64,000 nt of DNA from a candidate division BRC1 bacterium HGW-BRC1-1 (GCA_002842095.1 PHCB01000008.1:124001-188000); one strand, 5' to 3'. Positions 26,175 through 35,539 are shown, numbered from the stretch's first letter. The notes: generated from the letters alone by a model not told the origin. Translations and numbers: made by a program.

Positions 26175-28088
26175 CTACATTTCTCTCAGTGCCCGGCTCG
26201 CCTTTGCACGCGTGTCACTTGCCTCTGGAGCATGTTTTTCGATGAAGCGATAAAGAACCCGCGCGTCATCGCGCAGTTTCGCCTGACGGTAATAGTCGGC
26301 AAACTGCAACCAGTACGCATAGTTATCAGGATCGCTTTCAATGGCCTGACACATCAGGGTTTCCACATCGGGGAGTTCTTCGCCCGGTTTCGCGGCAATC
26401 TGTTCCGCTACTTTTTTTGATGTTTCCAAAGCAAGGGTGGTCGACGTTTCCAACTGTTGGGGGGTAATCATCGAGCGGGTGGAGGACAATTCACGGTCGA
26501 GAAGGGACAGGTGGGTTGCTCTGGGGAACGGCCTTTGCAGACTGTTGTAGAGGTCTGCGGCGCCTTCCAGATAAGCCTTGGCCATACGGGGGCGCGGGGG
26601 TTCCGCATTGAAAAACCACATGCCGCGCTTGTCACGCCGCTCCGCCAATAGCGTGACGTCTGATGTTTGCGCGCTTCTCGAAATGAGTCTGTCGCGATAA
26701 AGGTCCACGTCTTTCGTGCGGAACTGCGGGAACTTCTCCGCATAGGTATTCCAGACCGCGAGGGCGTCCCGGATTCTTCCGCTCTGTGCAAATTCGTCGG
26801 CACGTTTTTGAGTGACCTGAAATTGCTTTCCCGGAGATTCTGTCAAGTCTATCCGCGAGGCATTCATCATATCTTTGACGTCAATACCACGTGCTGACAG
26901 AACGTGAAATCCATACCACCCGCCACCGCCCAAGGCGATTAACACGAGCAAAGCCAAAGCTGCTTTCCAGCGCGTCATGGGGTGAGGCTCTTCCGGGGGC
27001 AGCGGCGTGGGCATCGACTCCGGGGGAGGCAGCAATGCCTCTAATTCGGGCGTGATATTGGATGACCGGAAAGGTGGAGTCGTGTTCGATGAACGCTTCG
27101 GGTCGGAACCGCCCGGTCGCCCGGTGGTGGGGATACCGCCTGGGAGCGGTGTCTTGCCGGCCTGCTGGCCATACGCGTCAACCATCGGATAGGGCGTCTG
27201 GCTGGCCATGCGCTGTGTCGAATCTTTTGGCGCGGGCAGAGGGGCACCGTCCTTCTTGATTACCGTTCGGGGCCGTTCCCACAAATCTTCCAGTGCATCG
27301 GCCATTTCGTTGCCCGTGGCCCAGCGCATTTCTTTCTGCTTTTCCAGCGCGCGCATGATGACACGCTCCACGCCGGGCTGAATCATGGTGTTGATTTCCG
27401 ACGGTGGCACCGCCGCTTCGATAAGGTGTTTCGTGGCGATGGTGATGGGATTGTCGCCATCGAAAGGCACGCGCCCCGCCAGGCTTGCGTAGAGGCAAAC
27501 GCCCAGCGAATACAGGTCGCTCTGCCCGTCGATGTTTTTTCCGGTCACCTGTTCTGGCGACATAAACTTGGGTGTTCCCATACTGATGCCCGTTTGAGTT
27601 TTCAGCTTCGACGACGAGAAGCGCGCGATACCGAAATCGGTGATCTTCGCGGTGCCGTTGGCCATCACCAGAATGTTGTCGGGCTTCACATCGCGGTGAA
27701 CCACTCCGTGGGCGTGGGCGTGATCGAGAGCACGGGCGACCTGCGCGCCTATCAGGCAGGCGTCGCGCTCCATCAGGCACCCTTCGCGGTCGATGCGCAC
27801 CTGCAGCGACTCACCCTGAACGAATTCCATGACGATTGCGAAAGTATCGTCCACGGGCATCGTGTCGATGACCGCCACGATATTCGGATGGCTGAGCCGC
27901 GCCACCACCGTGGCTTCCTGCTCAAACCGCGCGCTGAAATCGGGATTTGACGCCAGATCCTCCGACAGAATCTTCACCGCGACCTCACGGTTCAGGTTCT
28001 GCTGGATAGCCTTGAAAACCGTGCCCATGCCACCCCGGCCGATAACCTCGACCAGTTCGTATTTATCGGCAATGATCCGGCCTATCAT
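26175..28088 (-). CDS. Membrane Ser/Thr protein kinase, PknB type
   Basis: The 637-aa product has a complete Hanks-type kinase domain: glycine loop GRGGMG (residues 18-23), Lys39 in VAVKIL, catalytic HRDVKPDN and the DFG magnesium site, with an activation segment ending GTPKFMSPEQ. A Pro-rich linker (residues ~275-375) leads to one transmembrane segment (ALALLVLIALGGGGWYGF). The outer C-terminal ~220 residues are helical and may include TPR-like repeats (ADLYNSLQRPF, YAYWLQFADYYRQAKLRDDARVLYRFIEKHAPEAS). It probably senses something in the periplasm. The start at 28088 has AGGAAGAG upstream. Its substrates are unknown, and no phosphatase gene is adjacent. Confidence 0.93.
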   Translation of the reverse strand: MIGRIIADKYELVEVIGRGGMGTVFKAIQQNLNREVAVKILSEDLASNPDFSARFEQEATVVARLSHPNIVAVIDTMPVDDTFAIVMEFVQGESLQVRIDREGCLMERDACLIGAQVARALDHAHAHGVVHRDVKPDNILVMANGTAKITDFGIARFSSSKLKTQTGISMGTPKFMSPEQVTGKNIDGQSDLYSLGVCLYASLAGRVPFDGDNPITIATKHLIEAAVPPSEINTMIQPGVERVIMRALEKQKEMRWATGNEMADALEDLWERPRTVIKKDGAPLPAPKDSTQRMASQTPYPMVDAYGQQAGKTPLPGGIPTTGRPGGSDPKRSSNTTPPFRSSNITPELEALLPPPESMPTPLPPEEPHPMTRWKAALALLVLIALGGGGWYGFHVLSARGIDVKDMMNASRIDLTESPGKQFQVTQKRADEFAQSGRIRDALAVWNTYAEKFPQFRTKDVDLYRDRLISRSAQTSDVTLLAERRDKRGMWFFNAEPPRPRMAKAYLEGAADLYNSLQRPFPRATHLSLLDRELSSTRSMITPQQLETSTTLALETSKKVAEQIAAKPGEELPDVETLMCQAIESDPDNYAYWLQFADYYRQAKLRDDARVLYRFIEKHAPEASDTRAKASRALREM

Positions 28089-28318
28089 GGCTAAAGCTCT
28101 TCCTGGCATCGATAACGGGACCGAGTTCCCTGACTTTCATGGGTGAGGATGGCACAACAAATTCCTGCGGACAGATGGCTTCACCTCTCAGCAGTTCAAG
28201 ATTCAATTTCACAACACCGAATCAGGACCAAGTCCAGCAATAACATTCAAAAATCTACTACCGCCCAGTGCGCGAATAGCTGTCGTGGTACGGGGTAATG
28301 CATCGCGTCAAACCGTGT

Positions 28319-28395
28319 GCCCGGTTCGTCTAGCGGTTTAGGACATCGCCCTCTCACGGCGAAGATCACGGGTTCGAATCCCGTACCGGGTACCA
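28319..28395 (+). tRNA. tRNA-Glu (CTC)
   Basis: The cloverleaf folds with a 7-bp acceptor stem (GCCCGGT with ACCGGGT, closing on a G-U pair), a D arm, an anticodon stem TCGCC/GGCGA with loop CTCTCAC, and a T arm ending GGTTCGAATCC. The anticodon CTC reads GAG. CCA is encoded at 28393-28395. It stands between the kinase start and the GH2 gene. The 230 bp on its left hold no gene I can support. Confidence 0.95.
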
Positions 28396-28442
28396 CCCCT
28401 CTTTCCAAATAACGATTAATCTTTGGTTATCAGAGGAAGAAC

Positions 28443-28550
28443 ATGACTTCCCGATCCGACGATCGACCTGCCATTCTCGAAATCCCCTTGATCTTCGCGC
28501 CGGAACCACGTGGAGCTTTCAACGCTCGCGATAGAGCCTGTCAGGCTTGA
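28443..28550 (+). CDS. Possible 35-codon upstream ORF before the GH2 gene
   Basis: An ATG at 28443 has AGAGGAAG four bases upstream and opens a 35-codon frame (MTSRSDDRPAILEIPLIF...) ending in TGA at 28548-28550, 25 nt before the GH2 start. It is a good ribosome site attached to a short frame. It could be a leader peptide, or the remnant of an N-terminal domain cut off by a frameshift, since the GH2 protein lacks its usual first domain. No family is recognised. Confidence 0.35.
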   Translation: MTSRSDDRPAILEIPLIFAPEPRGAFNARDRACQA

Positions 28551-28575
28551 TTTCGCTCATCGGAAAGGTCGTCTC

Positions 28576-30936
28576 ATGTCACCAACAAATTCCCGTCCCC
28601 AATCTGATCCTGCTTTGCCTTTTATCCAATGTTATAGGGAAGCGAATCAGGTTTACGTCCGATTCCTTGAAGATTTTCCCGGCCGAAAATTCCGCATCAT
28701 GTTTCAGGGGGAATTGGTTTCCGAAGGATTCTGTCCACCCCACGGTGAAGTCCTTGGCGTCGGTTTGCCACACCGTCCGTGGTCACCCGAGGAACCCAAT
28801 TTATTTTTAATGGAGATCGTCGGGGACAGCGGTCAATCAGACCGCGTCGAGTATTTCGGCTATCGTACGCTTTCCACCACTCAGGACCATCTCTTGGTGA
28901 ATGGTCGACCGTTATTTGTTCGCGGATTTATCCGCGGGATCAAAGCGCATGATCATGCAAACCTTTCAAATCTGTCTGATGCAGAGTTCTACGACCGACA
29001 GATTCGCATTGCCAAAGATCTCGGCTTCAACCTGGTGCGCTGGCACTCAACAATCCCCCCTGCAAAGTGGCTATCTGCGTGCGACCGACTTGGCTTATTT
29101 AACCAAATTGAGTTCGCTCCCCAGCACAAGTGGGGTGGTGGGCACGAGATCTTTATCGATATGGATTTTGTCCGGGATACCGTTCGGGCAACTTCTTTAC
29201 ATCCCAGCGTTTTTGCTTTCAGTCTGGGCAATGAGATCCACAAATCCGGTGGCAATGAGACGGTTCGCGAGGCCCTTTCCCTAATCCGACGGGAAAGCCC
29301 CCATACGCTGATCCTCGACAGTTCGGGGTGGGGAGAGTTTGATCGCGAGGGCAACGATTTTATCGTGCAGCATATCGCCTATTTCTTTCCCTTCGGAGTC
29401 CATCGCGACATGTTTAATTCCCGCGATTGTTTCGACATCAATGGCTCTGTACGCAGAACCGAGGATCACCGGGAATCGAGTTCGCGGAAGGGGGAGGGGA
29501 TTCAGGCCAAGCGCCACCTCCAGCCGGTCAAGCCGGTTATCGCCCATGAAGTGCTGCATTATGTTGGTTTACCCGATATCCAGGGGCTCAAGACTAAATT
29601 CGAGAACCTAAACGTCCCGCAACCGAAGTGGCTTCCAAAAGTGGAGAAACTGGTCCGCGATAAAGGGATGTGGGATGATTATGAAGATATTCGTCTCGCT
29701 GCCGCCCACTTCAAGGGCATCTGCATGAAGGAAGCATTGGAACGGTTGCGGATGAGCCCGCTTGTCACGGGGTATCAAATGCTTCAGTTGTTCGACAACG
29801 ATCGTTACGAGAACTCCAATGGCATCGTGGATTGCTTCGACGAAGAGCGCGATGGTATTCCAGAAATTTTCCGGGCCATAAATGGCGATGTCGCACTCCT
29901 GGCGGACATGCCCACAAAGTGTTTCTGCGTTGATGACACCGTACAGGTGCCACTGATTTTGTCGCAGTTTAACTCAGATTTGCAATATGCGGATCTTGAG
30001 GTGGAATTTTCACCGGCGGATGCGAAAGACGACCCGACCCAATTAACCCTTAAGGATATGTATGTCGCCCGGGTTGGTTCTTACCCTCTGACTACTCTGG
30101 ATTTAAACGCCCAGCCCACGGAAAAGCCGGTCCGACAAACGCTGCAGGCCAGGCTCACTTCACAGGGCAAGACTCTGAGTTCCAACAACTGGACATTATG
30201 GAGTTTCCCCCATGCTGAAATTTCTACCGAGGAACTTATGGCGCAACCCGGGGTTACGCATCAGATCAATGGAGAAATGCTCGCACGACTGGAGCGTGGG
30301 GAGAAAGTCCTCTTTCTTTATGACCCCGCCGTGCCACTGGAGGAGACAGGGCTTCCGTTGGTTCGGGACCATTTCAAACCCGTTATCTGGGACCGTGGCA
30401 GTCAATTGGGTGGGCGCGTTTTCAAGCATCCCCTCACCGATAAATTCCCCCATGAAGGCACCATTGATTTTCAATTTGCGCGTTTAATCGAGGGCGGGAC
30501 AAAGGTAAATCTCGATGGGATGCCCGCGATCTCTCCCATGATTCAAGGGATCGATAAATTAGCCCGGGACCGCATGGACGTGCTGAAGCGCAACATCCCC
30601 GATTTCCGACCTGAGGTTACTTTTCGTCGGTTCAGTTACCTGTTTGAAATCACGGTGGGGAAGGGGCGCTTGTTAGTGTGTAGTTTTAACCTGAGCGAAA
30701 CCAACCTCATGGCTCCCGAGGTTGCATGGTTTGCGCGCTGCATGCTGGATTATTATAGCTCTGCCGATTTCCAGCCACCTTCTCGTGTTTCATTGAAAGA
30801 GATGAAACAGTGGGTGGAGGGTGCCGCCGCCCAGGTAAACGTTGAACCGGTAATGAACATTTTCTGGGAAGAAGACGATCAGCCCGTTGAGAGCGTTCTG
30901 TGGTGGGAAAAAGTAGGTATCGATATATCTTCGTGA
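28576..30936 (+). CDS. Glycoside hydrolase family 2-like protein
   Basis: The 786-aa product has the GH2 immunoglobulin-like domain (residues ~15-110), then the TIM barrel opening with YRTLSTTQDHLLVNGRPLFVRGF. The acid/base Glu lies in FAFSLGNEIH. The likely nucleophile is Glu in KPVIAHEVLHYVG. The ~300-residue C-terminal part has beta-rich accessory character. The N-terminal jelly-roll sugar-binding domain found in most GH2 enzymes is missing. GGAAAGG lies seven bases before ATG 28576, favouring it over GTG at 28510. No signal peptide is visible, so it is probably cytoplasmic. Likely activities are beta-galactosidase, beta-mannosidase or beta-glucuronidase; which one is not clear. Confidence 0.85.
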   Translation: MSPTNSRPQSDPALPFIQCYREANQVYVRFLEDFPGRKFRIMFQGELVSEGFCPPHGEVLGVGLPHRPWSPEEPNLFLMEIVGDSGQSDRVEYFGYRTLSTTQDHLLVNGRPLFVRGFIRGIKAHDHANLSNLSDAEFYDRQIRIAKDLGFNLVRWHSTIPPAKWLSACDRLGLFNQIEFAPQHKWGGGHEIFIDMDFVRDTVRATSLHPSVFAFSLGNEIHKSGGNETVREALSLIRRESPHTLILDSSGWGEFDREGNDFIVQHIAYFFPFGVHRDMFNSRDCFDINGSVRRTEDHRESSSRKGEGIQAKRHLQPVKPVIAHEVLHYVGLPDIQGLKTKFENLNVPQPKWLPKVEKLVRDKGMWDDYEDIRLAAAHFKGICMKEALERLRMSPLVTGYQMLQLFDNDRYENSNGIVDCFDEERDGIPEIFRAINGDVALLADMPTKCFCVDDTVQVPLILSQFNSDLQYADLEVEFSPADAKDDPTQLTLKDMYVARVGSYPLTTLDLNAQPTEKPVRQTLQARLTSQGKTLSSNNWTLWSFPHAEISTEELMAQPGVTHQINGEMLARLERGEKVLFLYDPAVPLEETGLPLVRDHFKPVIWDRGSQLGGRVFKHPLTDKFPHEGTIDFQFARLIEGGTKVNLDGMPAISPMIQGIDKLARDRMDVLKRNIPDFRPEVTFRRFSYLFEITVGKGRLLVCSFNLSETNLMAPEVAWFARCMLDYYSSADFQPPSRVSLKEMKQWVEGAAAQVNVEPVMNIFWEEDDQPVESVLWWEKVGIDISS

Positions 30937-31036
30937 GATCCGGTATGTGAGGCGGATTTAGTTGATCCTGTCGCCGCTTGGGCACGCCCGCTGGGACGGA
31001 GAGGTCAAAACAAATTGACTTTGGATCAGCTTGGGA

Positions 31037-31051
31037 GGCCCATCGTGGGCC
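31037..31051 (+). promoter_or_regulatory. Hairpin between ribosome site and start of the phosphoesterase gene
   Basis: GGCCCA-TCG-TGGGCC forms a perfect 6-bp stem that ends at the base before ATG 31052. GGGAGG just upstream overlaps the left arm. If translation starts here, the hairpin would either hide the ribosome site or shorten the distance from it to the ATG. Confidence 0.4.
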
Positions 31052-32539
31052 ATGCTAACCCTTAATTCCCAACTCAATTTAGATGGTCCCTTTTCTCTTT
31101 TACGTGCGGCGCGACTGAAGCACAGAGCTTTTTCCCCGTTCCGGAATGCGATTCCATCGGTGATGCTCGCTCTGGCGTGCATGGTCGCGACTCCCGCGAG
31201 TGCGGAGGTCCGTTCGGTAACAGCCAATCCGGCGGAGGATTGCTCGACGCAGATGAACATTGGCTGGCATGCGGATCTGGGCGAGACGAGTTGCTCCGTC
31301 GTCTACACGCAAAAGTCGGACGCAGCCTGGGCACAGGCAATGAGGGTCGCAGGAAAGTCGAAGCGATCCGAGGTATTCGACGGGATTGATTCCAAAACTT
31401 CTGACAGTAAGGACTGGAAGGAAGAGGCGAAATTCCTCGACTACGGCGTGACGCTTACGGGACTGAAACCAGACACCGATTACATGTACAAGGTGGCGGT
31501 CGACGACACCGTTAGCACCGACCCGGCGCGACATTTCAAGACCGCAGGGGCGAGTGAGTTTAGTTTCCTCTGGCTCAGCGACGTGCACGTGTATACGCCT
31601 CTTCCCAGACGGACGGATCGTCTCAACACCGTTTTTGATGCGGCTATCAAGATTGAGCCGAGTGTCGACTTTGTTTATTCGACGGGTGATGTGGTGGCGT
31701 GGGGCGGGAGTTATTCCTTTTGGAAGAAACTGTTCGAACAGCCGTTCTCTTCGAAATACATGTTCGCCGATGTGATCGGCAATCACGACTGGATGAAGCG
31801 ACGGGACGGCGGCAACAACGAATTCTTCGCCGTGGCGCACAACAATCCGACGAACGGCTATGCAGGTCAGGAGGGCGTGAGTTACTGGTTTATCTACGGC
31901 GACGTGCTCTTCATGGCCTTCAACACCGAGGCGATGAGGGACGGCCCCGAAGCTGAGGCTGAAGCAAAGGCCTGGGCGGCGGGCGTTATCGAAAAGCAAA
32001 AGGGTAAGTACAAGCGCATATTCATCGCCCAGCATTACAACTGGTTCGACGGGCGTAACGGCAAGTCGGCCTGGTACGATCATTGGAAAGATTTTTGCGA
32101 CGAGCATCACGTGACGCTGGCGATGTCGGGTCACAATCATGTGTACCAACGGACGCATTCGCTGTGGGACGATCAGGTCGTCTCCGACGGCCTCGGTACG
32201 GTCTACATGGTAGCGCCATCGTCCGACGGCGAGCGCGGTGTAGAAGCGGGTCCGCTAACGATGAATGCAGAGAAGCTCGCGTTTACGTATTCGAGTCACG
32301 TGTATTCGACTGACGGCCAGGTCAGAACGGTCGGCTGTGTGCTGGTGGACGTCGGCCCCAAAAGCATCAAGACCCGTCTGGTCTACATGGACGAGCAAAA
32401 CCAAGCGCAGATTGCGGACGAGCACACAATCACCACACTGCCCACCGATGCCTCCAGATCGGCGCTCCCGAGTAAGCGACCGGCGACAAAGACCGAAAAG
32501 CCCGCGCCAGAAGTGACATCCGGTACGATGATGCAGTAA
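31052..32539 (+). CDS. Secreted metallophosphoesterase, purple acid phosphatase-like
   Basis: The 495-aa product has a signal segment (SVMLALACMVATPASA) behind a long basic N-region. An FN3-like domain follows (residues ~55-170). Then comes the calcineurin-type phosphoesterase domain with all five metal/catalytic motifs: SDVH, STGDVV, GNHD, IAQHYN and SGHNHVYQRTH. Such enzymes hydrolyse phosphate esters outside the cytoplasm, and the FN3 plus phosphoesterase order is that of bacterial purple acid phosphatases. ATG 31052 or ATG 31163 could be the start; the latter gives a very short signal peptide. Codon use looks richer in TCG, GCG and GTCG contexts than neighbouring genes, and a long antisense frame is open across it, so it may have been acquired. 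Its C-terminus is Thr/Pro/Ser-rich. Confidence 0.88.
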   Translation: MLTLNSQLNLDGPFSLLRAARLKHRAFSPFRNAIPSVMLALACMVATPASAEVRSVTANPAEDCSTQMNIGWHADLGETSCSVVYTQKSDAAWAQAMRVAGKSKRSEVFDGIDSKTSDSKDWKEEAKFLDYGVTLTGLKPDTDYMYKVAVDDTVSTDPARHFKTAGASEFSFLWLSDVHVYTPLPRRTDRLNTVFDAAIKIEPSVDFVYSTGDVVAWGGSYSFWKKLFEQPFSSKYMFADVIGNHDWMKRRDGGNNEFFAVAHNNPTNGYAGQEGVSYWFIYGDVLFMAFNTEAMRDGPEAEAEAKAWAAGVIEKQKGKYKRIFIAQHYNWFDGRNGKSAWYDHWKDFCDEHHVTLAMSGHNHVYQRTHSLWDDQVVSDGLGTVYMVAPSSDGERGVEAGPLTMNAEKLAFTYSSHVYSTDGQVRTVGCVLVDVGPKSIKTRLVYMDEQNQAQIADEHTITTLPTDASRSALPSKRPATKTEKPAPEVTSGTMMQ

Positions 32540-32760
32540 TCGGGGGACAGGTTCGCACCTCGTTCAACGATGCGATCACGCCCTTTTGTGATCAATGCGA
32601 TACTCGCTGCGCATGAAATATGCAATAGGTCCGCAGCGTTGATTCGATACAAACTCCCCGATTCTCGCGCCAGCGTGAACAGTGGCTTCTCCTGATAATA
32701 GTTTAATGGGGTGGTGTTTGCAGCCTCCTGAATTTCATCACATCCAGAAGGGAACGGTTA

Positions 32761-32973
32761 TTGGCCAGAGTTAACTATCAGCACGAGAAGCGGCAGCGGG
32801 ATCTTGCTAAGAAGCGCAAGAAGGAAGAGAAGTTACAGCGCAAGACGCAGAAGGGCACCGCAGAAGAGTTTGAGCCGGATCCCGGCTATAATTCTCCACT
32901 CGAAGACGCACCCGCACCCGCGGACGATGCTACGCCTGCGGGCACGGATAAGTCCGACGAAAATCAGGGGTAA
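32761..32973 (+). CDS. Small Lys-rich coiled protein (TTG start)
   Basis: This 70-aa protein begins at a TTG codon preceded by AGAAGGGAACGG. Residues 8-30 are a highly charged helix (EKRQRDLAKKRKKEEKLQRK), followed by an acidic, Pro/Asp-rich tail. Similar small basic proteins of unknown role occur in many proteobacteria and related groups. The tail length and composition vary, so this is probably a nucleic-acid or ribosome-associated charged peptide, but function is unknown. It converges on the OFA transporter with only 4 bp between stops. Confidence 0.65.
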   Translation: MARVNYQHEKRQRDLAKKRKKEEKLQRKTQKGTAEEFEPDPGYNSPLEDAPAPADDATPAGTDKSDENQG

Positions 32974-32977
32974 GCGG

Positions 32978-34213
32978 TTAGCTCCCTGACGACGGCAGGT
33001 CTTTCAGTTTTGGCGTGCGTAGCATCAGCGCCAGACCTGCGCCTACCAGGAGCATGATGCCGCAGACGATGTAGGCCGTGTTGTAGGAACCCGTCTTGTC
33101 GGCGATCTTTCCCGCCATGATGGGACCGACCGTGCCGGCTACGCCAAAAGCGGTGAAGACGAAACCGTAGTTCACGCCGAGGTTTTTCATGCCGTAGAAA
33201 TCGGCGGTGGTGGCCGGGAAGAGCGGGAAGATGGTGCCGTAGCATACGCCCGTGAAAGCTGCGCCGAACAGTAGCAGGCTGGGTGTGGTGTAATAGCGGA
33301 ACAAGAACATGTTCACGGCTTGCAGCACGAAGAAGAGCACCATGGTGCGCGAGCGACCTAATTTGTCGGAGAAGAATCCCGCCACCAAACGGCCTGAAGA
33401 GTTGAACAACGCAAGCATAGCGACCGCCATGAAGCCCCATTTCATGGCGGCTTGTTTATCTGCGATGGTGGCCAGGTGGGCGATGACCATCAATCCGGCG
33501 GATGCGGTAAGCGCCATGGTAAGCCAAAGCAGCCAGAACTGGGGGCTGCCGATCATTTCAGACCAGTCCACATCGCGTCGCGCAGAAATGGCGGGCGCGC
33601 CTGATGCGGTTGCTTGCGGGGTTTTCAGCGCGAAACCCGGCGGTGGGTTCTTTAGCAAAAGTGAAAGACACAGCACGATAACCAGTGTGCCAACACCGAG
33701 GACAAAGAACGTTTTGCTGATGCCCCCAATTTTCAGAAGCCAGGCGGTGAGGGGGGAGATGTATACGGGGGCCAGTCCAACGCCGGAAACTACGAGTCCA
33801 GCGATGAGCCCCTTCTTGGTGGGCGGAAACCATTTGAGCGCCGGAGGAGTGGTGGCAGAGTAACCCAGGCCGATGCCCATGCCACCAATGATGCCGAAGG
33901 TAACGAGAAGCATCATGGGGGTCAGGGCGAGACCCGAGAGGGCGAGGCCGAGACCAAGCATGATGCCGCCGAGAATAATGGTTATGCGCGGGCCGGCTTT
34001 GTCCTGCAGGCGCCCTGCAAAAATCATGGTGATGGCAAAGGCCACACTGGAGACTGTGAAAGGTAGAGCCGCGTCGGTTCTGCTCCATTCGAGATCCTTA
34101 ACCAGCGCCTTGCCGATGACGCTCCATGCATAGAGCACGCCGAATACCAGGTTCAGACTGAAGGCTGCTGCAACAACGGTCCATCCACTGCGATTACGAA
34201 TATTATCCGACAT
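32978..34213 (-). CDS. MFS transporter, oxalate/formate antiporter (OFA) family
   Basis: The ~411-aa membrane protein has 12 predicted spans. NLVFGVLYAWSVIGKALVKDLEWSRTDAALPFTVSSVAFAITMIFAGRLQDKAGPR is characteristic of OFA-type major facilitator proteins, which exchange small carboxylates. The start at 34213 has TTGGAG upstream and is preferred over 34264. The second half opens after the long loop ending SARRDVDWSEMIGSPQFWLLWLTM, as in relatives. The substrate is unknown. It is divergent from the next MFS gene. Confidence 0.9.
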   Translation of the reverse strand: MSDNIRNRSGWTVVAAAFSLNLVFGVLYAWSVIGKALVKDLEWSRTDAALPFTVSSVAFAITMIFAGRLQDKAGPRITIILGGIMLGLGLALSGLALTPMMLLVTFGIIGGMGIGLGYSATTPPALKWFPPTKKGLIAGLVVSGVGLAPVYISPLTAWLLKIGGISKTFFVLGVGTLVIVLCLSLLLKNPPPGFALKTPQATASGAPAISARRDVDWSEMIGSPQFWLLWLTMALTASAGLMVIAHLATIADKQAAMKWGFMAVAMLALFNSSGRLVAGFFSDKLGRSRTMVLFFVLQAVNMFLFRYYTTPSLLLFGAAFTGVCYGTIFPLFPATTADFYGMKNLGVNYGFVFTAFGVAGTVGPIMAGKIADKTGSYNTAYIVCGIMLLVGAGLALMLRTPKLKDLPSSGS

Positions 34214-34351
34214 GCTTGAATCTCCAATGTTGTAAGTTCGATTCGGTCCGACGACATGGCTCATGGCTAAAATCGAAACTTTCGAGAAAAATCGCCTACC
34301 TGGCCCCGAACGATTTTTTCAGCAACATCCCCCAAAAAAAAGTTAGCAGGA

Positions 34352-35539
34352 TTGATCATCGAATTGAAACGCGCCCCTCTTGCCCTGCTCGTCATTGCCT
34401 ACGCGGCGTTCGTCAGTCTCGGACTGCCCGATGCTGTGAACGGAGTCGCGTGGCCGTCGATACGCGAGCACTTCGGTCTGCCCCAGGCCGGACTCGGTTT
34501 GCTGGTGGCCGTGGCGGCGCTGTTTTATATGGCGTCGAGTTTCATCACGCCGCGCCTCATGGGGCACTTCGGCGTCGGGGGATTGCTCGCTGCAAGCACA
34601 GGCATGGTGGTGGCGGGGTTGTGCGGCTATGGTTTCTTCGACTCATGGATTTCGTTTTTGTTTTGCGCGGCATGCATCGGTTTGGGGTCGGGAGCCATCG
34701 ACACGGCTCTGAACCATTACGCCGCCATGCATTTTTCGATGCGTCACATGAGCTGGTTGCATGGCTTTTACATGGTGGGAGCTGCCAGCGGACCGGCCAT
34801 CATGACCACCGTCATGGTGCGCGGTGCCACCTTTCGCAGCGGTTACCTCATCATCGCATTTCTGCTGAGCGCGTTGATGATGACCTTCTTCGTAACCCGT
34901 CGCTCGTGGAACGATAAATCTTCCACCGAGGAAGAGGTCGCCGCCTCACCCAACAATGCGGGAACCTGGGAGGCGCTGCATTCGCCCGTGGTTTTGTGGC
35001 AGGCATTGGTCTTCCTTTTTGCCTGCGCATTGGAGGCGACCGCCGGGCAATGGATTTTCACCGTTATGAAGGAACACCATCACCTCTCCACAGCGGCTGC
35101 GGGACAATGGACAACGGCCCACTGGGCCATGGCCGCGTTTGGGCGGTTTTTCCTTGGTGCGTGGGCCGAGCGCATGGGCGCTGTTCGGGTGCTGCGGGTC
35201 TGCTTGCTGGGAGTTCTCGCGGGGACTCTCATCTTCGCTTTTGCGCCCTTACCTTATGCACCTTATGGAGTGCTGTTGATCGGATTGGGACTTTCGGTCC
35301 TCTACCCGTTGCTGATGTCGCACACACCGGAACGGGTGGGGGAGCGGTTAGCTCCGGCCGCGGTGGGCATTCAGGTGGCGTTTGCGGTACTGGGAGCTGC
35401 GCTGTTTCCGGCGGTCGCGGGTTTGCTGGCGGGGCACTTTGGCTTGGGGATGGTCGGGCTGGTCATTGTCGGGCTGGCGCTGGTATCCATCTTCACTCAC
35501 GAGCAACTGCTTAAGCTGTTAGAGCGCCGGTCCGTCTAG
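34352..35539 (+). CDS. MFS transporter
   Basis: The ~395-aa membrane protein has 12 predicted spans and an N-terminal GLPDAVNGVAWPSIREHFGLPQAGLGLLVAVAALFYMASSF, resembling fucose-permease/YbjJ-type sugar or drug transporters. No ATG exists before the first span: the frame is open back to a TAA at 34268-34270, and only TTG at 34352 or 34364 can serve. AGCAGG precedes both, one base from the first and 13 from the second, so the start is uncertain. Its stop and that of the convergent downstream gene share the palindrome CTAG. Confidence 0.85.
   Translation: MIIELKRAPLALLVIAYAAFVSLGLPDAVNGVAWPSIREHFGLPQAGLGLLVAVAALFYMASSFITPRLMGHFGVGGLLAASTGMVVAGLCGYGFFDSWISFLFCAACIGLGSGAIDTALNHYAAMHFSMRHMSWLHGFYMVGAASGPAIMTTVMVRGATFRSGYLIIAFLLSALMMTFFVTRRSWNDKSSTEEEVAASPNNAGTWEALHSPVVLWQALVFLFACALEATAGQWIFTVMKEHHHLSTAAAGQWTTAHWAMAAFGRFFLGAWAERMGAVRVLRVCLLGVLAGTLIFAFAPLPYAPYGVLLIGLGLSVLYPLLMSHTPERVGERLAPAAVGIQVAFAVLGAALFPAVAGLLAGHFGLGMVGLVIVGLALVSIFTHEQLLKLLERRSV

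Noticed and set aside
31100..32158. A 352-codon reverse-strand open frame
   Set aside because: It lies entirely antisense to the metallophosphoesterase, whose five catalytic motifs are intact. The frame has no recognisable domain and follows from codon bias.
32574..32593. GATCAC ... GTGATC hairpin after the phosphoesterase gene, considered as a terminator
   Set aside because: The 6-bp stem is A/T-rich and has no following T run, so it does not fit a factor-independent terminator.
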